Shown: positions 1 to 7,942 of the stretch, one piece after another
Position numbering within the stretch: the stretch's first letter is position 1
How the letters are laid out: each line of letters begins with the position of its first letter
Virus record (IMG/VR): IMGVR_UViG_3300042197_003228
Span: 1 to 42,046 of that record
Direction: 5' to 3' (one strand)
Length of the DNA stretch: 42,046 nucleotides
From: a virus
Notes under the pieces: model-generated
What the model saw: the letters and a program-made list of their open reading frames with translations, nothing else
Told to the model about the DNA's origin: nothing
The model's database searches: none
Translations under genes and position numbers: made by a program

Positions 1-453
1 TTCAAGGCCTACGGTAAGGCCATCGAGGGTGGCTTCGAGGGCATCATGGTGAAGAAGCTCGGTTCTCCCTACATCTTCAAGCGCTCCGATTCGGTGATGA
101 AGTTGAAGCCAGTGAGCACCTATGAGGGGGTGATCGTGGGCCACTATGAGGGCAACCGAGGTTCCAAGCGTGAGGGCCTGTGGGGCGGTTTCCTCGTGGT
201 GATGCCCAACGGTGTGGTAACGAAGGTGGGTGGCGGTTACAACGATAAGATCCGCGCAGAGATCTCAATCGATCCTGATTCGTGGATCGGCAAGATTGTG
301 GAAGTGGAGGGCCAACCCGATCCCCTCACCCCGGATGGCCTCACGGCCGATGGCAAGGTGCGATTCCCTGTGTTCTGCCGGATTCGCGATCCGCGTGATG
401 TGGATACCAAGGTGATCGCAGCAGGGGAGGCGTACCTCGATGGGATGCAGTGA
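1..453 (+). CDS. ATP-dependent DNA ligase, C-terminal part (cut by the window edge)
   Basis: The frame is open from base 1, so the 5' end lies outside the window; 150 residues are visible. Seals nicks in phage DNA by adenylate transfer. The visible part holds nucleotidyltransferase motif IV (EGIMVK, residues 14-19) and motif V (MKLKP). An OB-fold follows and ends in RFPVFCRIRDPRD, which fits motif VI and the ligase C-terminus. The adenylated lysine (motif I) is in the missing part. The next gene starts 14 bases before this stop, so the two are probably cotranscribed. Asp is nearly always GAT here. Family call is confident; whether it is closer to T7 or T4 ligase cannot be judged from this piece. 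Confidence 0.9.
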   Translation, partial: FKAYGKAIEGGFEGIMVKKLGSPYIFKRSDSVMKLKPVSTYEGVIVGHYEGNRGSKREGLWGGFLVVMPNGVVTKVGGGYNDKIRAEISIDPDSWIGKIVEVEGQPDPLTPDGLTADGKVRFPVFCRIRDPRDVDTKVIAAGEAYLDGMQ

Positions 454-841
454 TCCGAAGGAGAAGTACCCGAAACCAAACCTACCGGGTGGTTTCCCGG
501 ATTACGAATTCGCCCCGGGGGATCAGGTGGTTCCCGTGCACGATGCGATGGATTTCATGGCGGGACGGATCGATAAGCGGGAACTCATCACCCACCTCCT
601 CGTGATCGTGGATTACAACTTCAACAGGATGGGCCTCGAGACTCGGGAGTGGATCGTGGATGATCCAATGAAGTTCATTTCGACGGGCAAGCACTACCGT
701 TCCTCCTATGCAGGCCACCAACTCGCGCCCGTGGTGGATGAAAAGGGGGTGGATCTGTTCTCCGCTTGGAGGGAGTGGCAGTTGGCTTTCTTCGGGAAGG
801 TGTGTGAGCCCATCTTTCGCCCCAACGGAAGGCCACGATGA
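440..841 (+). CDS. Hypothetical protein, 133 aa
   Basis: Not recognised. The ATG at 440 has a strong ribosome binding site (GGAGG at 426-430, 9 bases upstream) inside the end of the ligase gene, with a 14-base overlap. The protein is acidic and aromatic-rich, with no signal peptide or membrane segment. A central helical part (MAGRIDKRELITHLL) is followed by a Trp-rich C-terminus (FSAWREWQLAFFG). It sits between DNA ligase and another small gene whose start overlaps its stop (ATGA), suggesting one translationally coupled early or DNA-metabolism operon. Every Asp codon I checked is GAT, as in the ligase. No function is proposed. Confidence 0.75.
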   Translation: MGCSDPKEKYPKPNLPGGFPDYEFAPGDQVVPVHDAMDFMAGRIDKRELITHLLVIVDYNFNRMGLETREWIVDDPMKFISTGKHYRSSYAGHQLAPVVDEKGVDLFSAWREWQLAFFGKVCEPIFRPNGRPR

Positions 842-1071
842 ACGAAGATGATTTCAAGGATTCGGGCCATCTACACCGGCTCCTGATGAGGCCCGAAAAC
901 GAACCTGCCCGCCGGGCCTACTCGAAGATGTATCGGGCACTGATGCGGTGCACTTCCGCTCTCGATCGCATCCGGAGGCGGGATGTGCGCGGTTCACTAC
1001 AGGAGGAAGTGGATGAGATGCGGAGGATTGCAGGAGAAGCAGTGAAGGGTGCGTTTCCAGAGGAGGAGTGA
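838..1071 (+). CDS. Hypothetical small helical protein, 77 aa
   Basis: Not recognised. The ATG overlaps the previous stop by four bases (ATGA at 838-841), and the stop lies directly before the ATG of the next gene, so it is embedded in a tight operon. The protein is charged and predicted mostly helical, with Arg-rich and Glu-rich stretches (DRIRRRDVR, LQEEVDEMRR) and no Cys pairs suggesting a metal site. Codon choice (GAT for Asp) matches its neighbours. It could be a small DNA- or protein-binding accessory factor, but nothing in the sequence shows this. Confidence 0.7.
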   Translation: MNEDDFKDSGHLHRLLMRPENEPARRAYSKMYRALMRCTSALDRIRRRDVRGSLQEEVDEMRRIAGEAVKGAFPEEE

Positions 1072-1881
1072 ATGTTGATTTCCACGATCGCAAAGGGTTC
1101 TCTTGGTTTTCTGATCACAGGGGCGTTCCTGCTCTCGGATCCTAATCCGAACGATTTCGAGTTTCTAAGGGCGAAGAGTTGCCCAGGCGGCACCGTACGT
1201 GTTCGAGGTGCAGCACTTCCTGCGGGATCCGATATGGTGGAGGTACTACAGGATTCCACCTGCGATGAGTGGATCTCCACCCAGTTTCCCGCCAGGTGTG
1301 CCAGGTTTAATCGAGAGAAATGGATCAAGGTTACTGATGGTCTAAAAACGAAAAGACATCAGATGGACTTCTGCATGGACACGTATGAGTGGCCCAATGA
1401 GGTGGGAGTCACACCCCTTGTGTTCATCGATTGGTATTCCGCCAAGAAGACCTGTGAAGGTGTAGGAAAGCGATTGTGCACCGAAGAGGAGTGGACTTTC
1501 GCCTGTGAAGGTGAGGAAGGCGTTCCGTATCCCTACGGTTACGAGCGTGATGCCACCGCCTGCAACATCGATCACAAGTGGATCGCACCTGATGTTGCCG
1601 CACTCTCGGATCCCTCGAGGCGGGGAGAGGAACTACAGCGATTATGGCAAGGAGTTCCTAGTGGAACGATGGAGAGATGTGTAAGTCCGTTCGGTGTGCA
1701 CGACATGACGGGCAATGTAGACGAGTGGACAAGTTCCACTAGGAAGTCTGGATATCGTTCCATCCTGAAGGGCGGGTACTGGTCTGTCGTGCGCACTCGG
1801 TGCCGTCCCTCTACACGAATCCACAACGAATCTTTTGCCTTCTACCAGCAGGGGCTTCGTTGTTGCGCGGATCCCAAGTAG
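1072..1881 (+). CDS. FGE/SUMF1-like (sulfatase-modifying factor family) protein, probably exported
   Basis: 269 residues. The N-terminus has a hydrophobic stretch (about residues 8-22) that looks like a signal peptide or membrane anchor. The rest matches the formylglycine-generating-enzyme fold: KRLCTEEEWTFACEG, PYPYG, SPFGVHDMTGNVDEW (near residues 205-218) and a C-terminal LKGGYW...GLRCC block. In true FGE the GG-block carries two copper-binding/catalytic Cys. Aligned by eye, the first is Val here and only the second (Cys244) remains, so classic formylglycine formation is doubtful. Many family members are non-enzymatic or bind other ligands, and the same C-type-lectin fold serves as the variable protein of diversity-generating retroelements. 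ATG directly follows the previous TGA. Mostly GAT for Asp. The wording of the motifs resembles myxobacterial homologues I know of, suggesting acquisition from a bacterial host. Confidence 0.85.
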   Translation: MLISTIAKGSLGFLITGAFLLSDPNPNDFEFLRAKSCPGGTVRVRGAALPAGSDMVEVLQDSTCDEWISTQFPARCARFNREKWIKVTDGLKTKRHQMDFCMDTYEWPNEVGVTPLVFIDWYSAKKTCEGVGKRLCTEEEWTFACEGEEGVPYPYGYERDATACNIDHKWIAPDVAALSDPSRRGEELQRLWQGVPSGTMERCVSPFGVHDMTGNVDEWTSSTRKSGYRSILKGGYWSVVRTRCRPSTRIHNESFAFYQQGLRCCADPK

Positions 1882-1952
1882 TTGGAGATCTCCTGACTAT
1901 TTATTCCTAGTTCTGGGTGCAATGTGCCTCTAAGATGTGATAGGATGTTACC

Positions 1953-3284
1953 ATGTACGAAAACTGTGAAACCGACTTCAACCTCGACCGGCACCTGATC
2001 AGCTTCCTTCAGGACAATCCGTTCTTTGCGGAGCTGAGCCGGCACATCCACAAGTCGCCGACGAAGCAGCTTCCCACTGCCGCTGTAGCATACAACGAGA
2101 AGACGGACGAGCTCACACTCCTGTGGAACCCGGACTTCTTCTCGAAGTTGTCGCAGTGGGAGGTCCGTGGCGTCCTCACCCACGAGTACTACCACCTCGT
2201 CTTCGGACACCTCTATGGTCGCCGCCGCACTCCTCCGCAGCTGTGGAACATCGGCACCGACCTGGCCATCAACAGCATCATCATTGACTCGTCGAAGCAC
2301 GGCAACGGCAATCGCCTCAGCGGTGACCGTCCCCTTCCCGAGTTCGCCCTCGTTCCAGGTCACCGCCCGAAGCATCCCGACGGCCGTGAGTACACCAAGG
2401 ACGAAGAGCAGGCGCAGAAGCTTGCCGCCGTGATCGAGAAGTTGCCTCCGATGAAGGCCTCGGAGTGGTACTTCGAGAAGATCAAGGAGGAGTCCGACAA
2501 GGACAAGGCCGCCGGCGGCGAGGGCTTCGAAGGTCCCGGCGAAGGTGAGGAGTACGTGATCGGCTCGATGGACGAGCACGGCACGTGGCAGGAGATTCCT
2601 GAAGAACAGCGGGAATACGTTGAAGGTCGTGTCAAGGCCGTGATCGAGAAGGCCACGAAGCACGCCGACAGTCAGGCAAACGGCTGGGGTAACATTCCCG
2701 TCGAACTCGCGGACCAGATCCGAAAGTCGGTGTCCACGATCATCAACTGGCGCAACGTACTTCGTCAGTTCGTCGGATCCATCACGCGCGGCGGCCGCAC
2801 CACCTCGATCAAGAGGATCAACCCCCGCTACCCCTACATCCATCCGGGTGTGAAGCGAGGTTACACGGCGAAGCTGCTCATCGCCATTGACCAGTCGGGT
2901 TCCGTCTCCAACGAGATGCTTGCTGACTTCTTCGGCGAGCTCTCGACTCTCACGAAGAAGGTGTCCATCGACATCCTACCCTTCGACACGGAGGCCTACG
3001 AGAAGGACCTGTACGAGTGGCGCCGAGGCACCAACCATCCTGCGAAGCGCGTTCGCGGCGGTGGCACCGACTTCAACGCTCCCACGAAGTTTGCCAACGA
3101 CCCAAAGAACCGCGGACGATGGGACGGTCTACTCATCATGACCGACGGAGAATGCTCGGCGCCCATTGGTTCTCGTGTGAAGCGCGGCTACGTGATCGGC
3201 AAGGGTCACAAGCTGTACTTCGACACGAACGACATCGTCATCAAGATGGATGACGTCACTAACACCGAAGGAGCGTGGCGGTGA
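1953..3284 (+). CDS. Metallopeptidase-like/VWA-like protein (DUF2201 type)
   Basis: 443 residues. The N-terminal half is a putative zinc-metallopeptidase domain with HEYYH at residues 77-81. A low-complexity Glu/Gly linker follows (about 190-200). The C-terminal half is a VWA-like domain with a MIDAS site: DQSGS at 313-317, GGGTDF, and MTDGE near 396. This matches the two-part DUF2201 architecture, which in bacteria often sits beside a MoxR-type AAA+ ATPase; no such ATPase is visible here. Likely cytoplasmic because there is no signal peptide. Start ATG 1953 has AGGA seven bases upstream. Asp is nearly always GAC, in sharp contrast to the preceding four genes. The substrate is unknown; a role in remodelling host complexes is inference only. 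Confidence 0.85.
   Translation: MYENCETDFNLDRHLISFLQDNPFFAELSRHIHKSPTKQLPTAAVAYNEKTDELTLLWNPDFFSKLSQWEVRGVLTHEYYHLVFGHLYGRRRTPPQLWNIGTDLAINSIIIDSSKHGNGNRLSGDRPLPEFALVPGHRPKHPDGREYTKDEEQAQKLAAVIEKLPPMKASEWYFEKIKEESDKDKAAGGEGFEGPGEGEEYVIGSMDEHGTWQEIPEEQREYVEGRVKAVIEKATKHADSQANGWGNIPVELADQIRKSVSTIINWRNVLRQFVGSITRGGRTTSIKRINPRYPYIHPGVKRGYTAKLLIAIDQSGSVSNEMLADFFGELSTLTKKVSIDILPFDTEAYEKDLYEWRRGTNHPAKRVRGGGTDFNAPTKFANDPKNRGRWDGLLIMTDGECSAPIGSRVKRGYVIGKGHKLYFDTNDIVIKMDDVTNTEGAWR
3267..3273 (+). promoter_or_regulatory. Ribosome binding site that decides the glycosyltransferase start
   Basis: GAAGGAG lies 7 bases before GTG 3281 but only 1 base before GTG 3275. The usual 5-9 base spacing therefore favours the shorter protein and gives a GTGA stop/start overlap with the VWA gene. 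Confidence 0.6.
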
Positions 3285-3988
3285 TCAATCAACCGCTCTC
3301 TCTTCAGCCGAAGCAATCGCCCGTGGTGATGGTCACTGTCCCCACGGGCGGTTCCATTCACACAGACACTGTAAAGTCACTGTTGATGCTTCAGGCAGAC
3401 ATGCAGCGCCGAGGGCTACGCCACCACTTCAACTTTTCCAAGAGTTCTTTTCTTCCTCACGGTCGCGCACAGGCGTGTGGTGCCTCGCTCGAGCGAGGCA
3501 AATTCCAGCAACCATACAACACCAAGGAAGTCACTCACATCTTCATGGTGGACAGTGACATCGAGTTCAAGCCAGAAGACTTCTGGCGATTGTGGTCACA
3601 CAACGTTCCCGTGGTTGCAGGCGCGTACTGCTACTCAACCGAGGCGCTCTCGAAGGAGGAGGACAAGCGCATCGTTGCAGGTTCCTGGGACGTGGAATTC
3701 TTCAAGAAGCACTACACATTTCCAGCCTACACTCTCGGTCAGGCACGAGCAATGGCCAACCCGCTCCTCGAGGTGGACTGGCTAGGCCTCGGTTTCGCCC
3801 TGGTGAGGACAGAAGTATTCACGAAAATTGAATACCCATGGTTCAATTCAGAATTAATTGTGATTGACGAGTTGCGTGACACCACCTCTGAAGATGTAGG
3901 TTGGTGCAGGAAGGTGCAACGAGCAGGATACAAGATTCTGCTCGATCCTTCCGTGAAGGTTGGTCACCAGAAGAACGTGACGATTTAG
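3281..3988 (+). CDS. GT-A-fold glycosyltransferase, family 2-like
   Basis: 235 residues. An N-terminal strand (VVMVTVPTGG) precedes a DSD metal/nucleotide-sugar motif (residues 91-93, in FMVDSDIEF). Further on, VDWLGLGFALVRTEVF and a C-terminal EDVGWCRKVQRAGYKI...VGH block are typical of phage-encoded GT-A enzymes. It transfers a sugar from an NDP-sugar; the acceptor is unknown. I prefer GTG at 3281 over the in-frame GTG at 3275: AGGAG (3269-3273) then has a normal 7-base spacing and the start overlaps the previous stop as GTGA. Its stop is interlocked with the stop of the convergent fibre gene (TTAG, 3985-3988). It probably cooperates with the sugar genes at 36-42 kb. Confidence 0.8.
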   Translation: MINQPLSLQPKQSPVVMVTVPTGGSIHTDTVKSLLMLQADMQRRGLRHHFNFSKSSFLPHGRAQACGASLERGKFQQPYNTKEVTHIFMVDSDIEFKPEDFWRLWSHNVPVVAGAYCYSTEALSKEEDKRIVAGSWDVEFFKKHYTFPAYTLGQARAMANPLLEVDWLGLGFALVRTEVFTKIEYPWFNSELIVIDELRDTTSEDVGWCRKVQRAGYKILLDPSVKVGHQKNVTI

Positions 3989-6900
3989 ACAGTGTAGGTG
4001 ATGCTCACGCCTGTTTTGCAACCGTCTGTTATCCACTCTAGCGTGCTGTAGTCGTCTGTGTCTCCGTCTGCATTGTTCCAAGTTCCTATCTGAAGATAGC
4101 ATATACCGCTATCTTCAAAGGCGAACAAATACGGTGCATAATCAAAGTCAACACCCCAGCTGGACCATCCCTTTAGGAACACAGACCCAGGAATTCTTTG
4201 AGTAGTAAAGTCAGAAGTCGACAGGCCGTTGAGAATTATTCTTATTGTCCCTGTAGGCGGCCCTGAAGTAGTATCTACTACGATCTCACCTGTAATCGTA
4301 ACTAGTCTTCCTATTCTAGTTAACTTAAGGGTGTTGGACGTGTACGTTATAGTACCAGATTTGTTGTCAAACGTACAGCCTGTGAGATCTTGTTCGTAAT
4401 AGCAATCGAGAGTTTGTGTGCCTGCAGCTGTAGGTGATGAAGGCAGTATAACTCCGTAGCCTGATGTGTCGACCTTGATGTTTCCTGTGGCGACGTGTAG
4501 CTTCTCTGACGGATTGTCTGTGTTGATTCCAACGTTACCTGTGCTGTACTCGCACAGGAGAGCTATGTTGCTACTTCCGAGCTCTACCAGAGATAAGTCT
4601 GAGGAGTTGGCTGCACGCTTGAATTTCCAAATTCCGTCTGCACCCCCGTTCGACCAGGAGAATCCGCACTCTCCGGTCGACGCTGCGTTGACTGCAATGT
4701 AGTTGCTCGTTCCTGAACCGCCTTTAGAGCCCACGTCTAATAAGCAATTCTCTCTCGGATTCGTTGTTCCTATTCCTACTCTCGATCCGTGCGTAGAAGA
4801 ACCCGAAACATGCAACACTACACCGCCGTCGTAACCCTTGATTTGCAGTATCGGTTTGTTGATAGCAGGTGCTGTTGTTCCTCCCTGCACTATCATTCCG
4901 ACATTACCGCTTGAACCAAGAACGTGGACTTTTGCCGATATCGTGGTAGTGCCTATTCCGATATTCTGTGAGGCGTTGATTCTCATCGCCTCAACGCCAC
5001 CCGTGTCGAAAGCCATGTTGCTTGTTGTTGTACCGCCCCAGATCCTCCACATAGGCTGTAGATCACCAAATTCATCTTTGTAGAGACTTGATATCTCGTT
5101 CGTAGGGGCGCCGTAAGGGTCTCCTATGTCTAGGAACGCATTCCCTCCGATGAGGGAGATTGTGCTTGCACCCGCTCCATTTGATTCGAAGCTGACACCA
5201 CAATTTTGATCTGGAAGGGGTTGGTATACGTTTAACTTGTAATCTGTGCTTGTTGTCGTTCCAATTCCAACACTTCCTGTCGAGTATGCGAATCCGGAGG
5301 AGGGAGAAACCCAATACTCAGGTGAGGATCCTCCGCCTCCTGTAGCTGTGAGCTCGGTCAGTGTCTTTCCGCCCGTGTTGTTCAGATCGAAGAACTTCAT
5401 GTCGTCTCCGTTCTTCTCTATCCTCATGCCGGAGGTTCCGAACTGGATGTTGTTGGAGGTCAGAAGAACAGACCCCGTGCCTATCTTCAAAGATCCGCTT
5501 ACAATAACGTCGCCTCCAAATGCTGCGACACCTCTATCTGTTGTTCCGAGAGAACCACTAGACCCACTCACGAAGAGGAAGACGTCTGTTCCTACTGCTG
5601 CAATGTCAGACGTTCCTATTCCGACTCGTCCAAGATTGTCGATTCTCATCCTCTCGCCTCTGACAGAGACTCCGTTAGCTGTTCCAAAGGTTATGATGCC
5701 CGCGTCTGCGTGGTCTACGTTGATAAACCTAATGTAAGAATTTATATCAAAGCTTCCTGCGCCATCGGCATTTACAATTGCAGTAGAGTTGTTGTTGTTC
5801 GTATTCGTGTTCTGTAGTCGAAGGACCCTTGGCGCGTCGCTCGTGAATGGATCATTAGTCGAGGATTCATCTATCGCCACGTGCAATTTTTGTGCGACTG
5901 AAGTAGTGCCTATTCCTAGTGATCCACCTCCGGAAGTTCCGAATCTAAATTGATCGTTTATCGTGAGTGCGGCCGCATTGTTCGATATGAGAGTCCAAAC
6001 TTGTGCATGGTCAAATTTAATTCCGTACGCGCTGCTCGTGATGAAGGCTGTGTTTGGAGTACCTACATTGTTGACTCCAAGGCCTTGCTGAAGAACCGAG
6101 TCGTCGAGCGACGTCGAAGATGCGAACTTGGGTATGTAGTTGGCAGTACCAGTACCTGTTACTCCACCTGCAGAGCCTGTAATCTGCACAGCTCCATTCG
6201 AGCCTGTGTTGATCGTGATGTTGGGGCCTGCGATGAGATAAGAAGTACCGTCTGTGAGCTTAGTCAGAGACCCACTGATCCCATTTGTGACGTTTAGTGT
6301 TCCTGTGACTTCGACGGTGCTTGTGTTGACACGAAATATGTCACTCCTGCCTGCTTCGCGGGTCACAGGATTTGTGCTGATCACGCCGTTTCCTACAACG
6401 AAGAGCGAGAAGTCGTTTTCTATTACGTTGGTTCTTCCCACGACCGTCTGATAAGAACCTGACGCCATCGTGAAGTAGCCCTCAGCGTGTGAGTGGGCGC
6501 CGAACGCGACGGACCCAGTTCCCTCGGCATGTGATGAAAGACCAATCGCAATTGTAGAGCCACCTTCCGCGTGAGAGTAGTTGCCCGACGTTACCGTCAT
6601 GAATCCCTCAGCGTGTGAGTAAGTTCCTGAAGCAATAGTCTCGAAGCCCTCAGCGTGGGACGCGAATCCTATCGTTTTCGTGTTAGACCCTTCGGCGTGC
6701 GATGCTGAACCTGAGGTGACTGTGAACGCACCTTCAGCGTGTGAATAGGTTCCTGACGCGACCGTGTTATTGCCTTGTGTGAGTGACGCGAAACCAATCG
6801 TGTCCGTGTTGTTTCCTACTGCAAAAGAGTTAGATCCGGAAGCTGTCGATTGATATCCTCCTGCGAAAGAACCTATTCCCAGTGCCTTTGTGAGATAGCC

Positions 6901-7557
6901 AGCAGCAATACTGCCGCTAGCTCTAACGTCACCTCCGAATACAATCTTTTTGTTACTTGTGCCAGAACCAGATATGGAGCCGCTGACATAGAAGAATACA
7001 TCTGTGCCTAAGTCAGAAGGAGAGTCAACAGTGCTAAGATCTCCTCTTATTACGACAGACCCAGTAGTGAAAATAGAGCCTGATGTTGTCGAAGACCAAT
7101 ATTCTGGGGATGAACCTCCGCCACTTCCCGCAAATTGTGTCCATGTGAGAGACGTCGATCCTACGGTAATTGGGTCGTTTGTGGACAGTATGAAAACTTT
7201 TCCTGCGTGTGTTCCCTCCTCTACATACGCCGCGGCGCCGCAGCTCAGAGTGTCCTGGCGCGCGTCTGATGCTCTCGTCAGCGCGTAGTTACCGCTTGTG
7301 ACTTCGAAATAGTAGATTCCGTTCTGGGTTGGCGTGGATTGATCCTTGAGCAACACTCTGTCTTCGTCGACAATTGTTACACCTCCAATGGTGAGACTAG
7401 TTCCCGCACCAGAGAGCGAATGGTTCGCTGCAGACGCTGCTCTCACCGACCGCTTCCAGTCGAGAGACTCATCAGCTATGATCTCCAGCTCCTGAGTGCG
7501 AGGTTGAACTCTATAGTAAGAGTAGATCTTCCTGTATCTCTGTTGGTCTCTCGACAT
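3985..7557 (-). CDS. Long tail fibre / receptor-binding protein with YadA-type repeats
   Basis: 1190 residues. The N-terminal part resembles phage fibre attachment regions, with a repeated phrase type (YWSSTTSGS, VFFYVSGS, GGDVRASGS) common in uncultured marine phage fibres. Then come about ten 14-residue repeats, seven beginning SHAEG (6452-6869), of the YadA head type. After this are several VGIGT...KLHV blocks (beta-helical fibre phrase) and a C-terminal beta-rich tip with LTRIGRLVTITGEI, as seen in fibre tips. No S74 chaperone is visible. ATG 7557 is chosen over the upstream in-frame TTG 7575 because AGAGGG sits 7 bases before it. Convergent with the glycosyltransferase and divergent from the lipoprotein gene. 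The receptor is unknown. Confidence 0.85.
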   Translation of the reverse strand: MSRDQQRYRKIYSYYRVQPRTQELEIIADESLDWKRSVRAASAANHSLSGAGTSLTIGGVTIVDEDRVLLKDQSTPTQNGIYYFEVTSGNYALTRASDARQDTLSCGAAAYVEEGTHAGKVFILSTNDPITVGSTSLTWTQFAGSGGGSSPEYWSSTTSGSIFTTGSVVIRGDLSTVDSPSDLGTDVFFYVSGSISGSGTSNKKIVFGGDVRASGSIAAGYLTKALGIGSFAGGYQSTASGSNSFAVGNNTDTIGFASLTQGNNTVASGTYSHAEGAFTVTSGSASHAEGSNTKTIGFASHAEGFETIASGTYSHAEGFMTVTSGNYSHAEGGSTIAIGLSSHAEGTGSVAFGAHSHAEGYFTMASGSYQTVVGRTNVIENDFSLFVVGNGVISTNPVTREAGRSDIFRVNTSTVEVTGTLNVTNGISGSLTKLTDGTSYLIAGPNITINTGSNGAVQITGSAGGVTGTGTANYIPKFASSTSLDDSVLQQGLGVNNVGTPNTAFITSSAYGIKFDHAQVWTLISNNAAALTINDQFRFGTSGGGSLGIGTTSVAQKLHVAIDESSTNDPFTSDAPRVLRLQNTNTNNNNSTAIVNADGAGSFDINSYIRFINVDHADAGIITFGTANGVSVRGERMRIDNLGRVGIGTSDIAAVGTDVFLFVSGSSGSLGTTDRGVAAFGGDVIVSGSLKIGTGSVLLTSNNIQFGTSGMRIEKNGDDMKFFDLNNTGGKTLTELTATGGGGSSPEYWVSPSSGFAYSTGSVGIGTTTSTDYKLNVYQPLPDQNCGVSFESNGAGASTISLIGGNAFLDIGDPYGAPTNEISSLYKDEFGDLQPMWRIWGGTTTSNMAFDTGGVEAMRINASQNIGIGTTTISAKVHVLGSSGNVGMIVQGGTTAPAINKPILQIKGYDGGVVLHVSGSSTHGSRVGIGTTNPRENCLLDVGSKGGSGTSNYIAVNAASTGECGFSWSNGGADGIWKFKRAANSSDLSLVELGSSNIALLCEYSTGNVGINTDNPSEKLHVATGNIKVDTSGYGVILPSSPTAAGTQTLDCYYEQDLTGCTFDNKSGTITYTSNTLKLTRIGRLVTITGEIVVDTTSGPPTGTIRIILNGLSTSDFTTQRIPGSVFLKGWSSWGVDFDYAPYLFAFEDSGICYLQIGTWNNADGDTDDYSTLEWITDGCKTGVSITYTV
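6452..6869 (-). repeat. 42-bp coding repeats: YadA-head-like 14-residue units
   Basis: About ten consecutive 14-residue units within the fibre gene; seven start with SHAEG and the others with SFAGG, SFAVG and SLTQG. Spacing between neighbouring SHAEG codon blocks is 42 bases (for example 6481 to 6523). In trimeric autotransporters such units form a left-handed beta-roll, so this segment is probably a rigid trimeric shaft. Confidence 0.85.
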
Positions 7558-7628
7558 TTTTTTGCCCTCTATCAATCATCGCTAGTGCCTACAAAGTATT
7601 TCTTTTGTATACACTTCGAGTCGTGTGT

Positions 7629-7636
7629 TATAAATA
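7629..7636 (+). promoter_or_regulatory. T4-type late promoter core TATAAATA
   Basis: TATAAATA matches the T4 late promoter consensus exactly and lies 51 bases upstream of the lipoprotein ATG, in the divergent gap 7558-7687 where a promoter is expected. A gp55-like late sigma factor is encoded at 35122-35958 in the same window. One exact 8-mer could arise by chance in 42 kb, so location is the main support. Confidence 0.55.
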
Positions 7637-7687
7637 ATGATCACCGACCGAAAACTACACACCTTTGGTCGTTTAGGAGATAATAAA

Positions 7688-7936
7688 ATGAGATTAGCAA
7701 TTAGTTCGATCGTGTTTGTCGCTGCATTCGCCCTCGTCGGCTGTGAGAAGAAGGTGGAGGCACCCGCAGTTGCAGACGCGGGCGTTCCTGAGAAGCCAGC
7801 CTGCTGCGAGCCCGCCGCACCTGCTGCTGACGCGGACGCTGCTGCACCCGTGGCGCCGCTCGCGGCTCCTGTAGCACCAATCGTTGTTGCACCAGCGGCT
7901 CCTGTTGCTGCTCCGACCACAACCGTCACTAAGTGA
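7688..7936 (+). CDS. Small Pro/Ala-rich lipoprotein
   Basis: 82 residues. A basic start (MRL) and a hydrophobic stretch lead to the lipobox LVGC with Cys19 as the lipidated residue. After cleavage a short segment EKKVEAP is followed by a tail made almost entirely of Ala, Pro and Val, with a Cys pair in PACCEP. ATG 7688 is chosen because AGGAGA sits just upstream and the signal peptide begins there; an upstream in-frame ATG at 7637 would bury the signal sequence. Preceded by a TATAAATA late-promoter match. Small Pro-rich lipoproteins in phages are typically outer-membrane spanin subunits (Rz1-like) or superinfection-exclusion lipoproteins. No inner-membrane spanin partner is visible next to it, so the role remains open. 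Confidence 0.75.
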   Translation: MRLAISSIVFVAAFALVGCEKKVEAPAVADAGVPEKPACCEPAAPAADADAAAPVAPLAAPVAPIVVAPAAPVAAPTTTVTK

Positions 7937-7942
7937 AACACG

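Noticed and set aside
1072-1881. Possible diversity-generating retroelement target
   Set aside because: The fold could serve, but no reverse transcriptase or adenine-variable template repeat is visible in the window.
1884-1893. Perfect palindrome GGAGATCTCC just after the FGE-like gene
   Set aside because: No loop and no T-run, so it is not an intrinsic terminator; a 10-bp palindrome alone is weak evidence of an operator, and the region is rich in GATC anyway.
1842-2843. 333-residue minus-strand ORF opposite the metallopeptidase/VWA gene
   Set aside because: It is an antisense shadow produced by the GC-rich third positions of the plus-strand gene, which has clear zinc and MIDAS motifs; the minus-strand product has no recognisable features.
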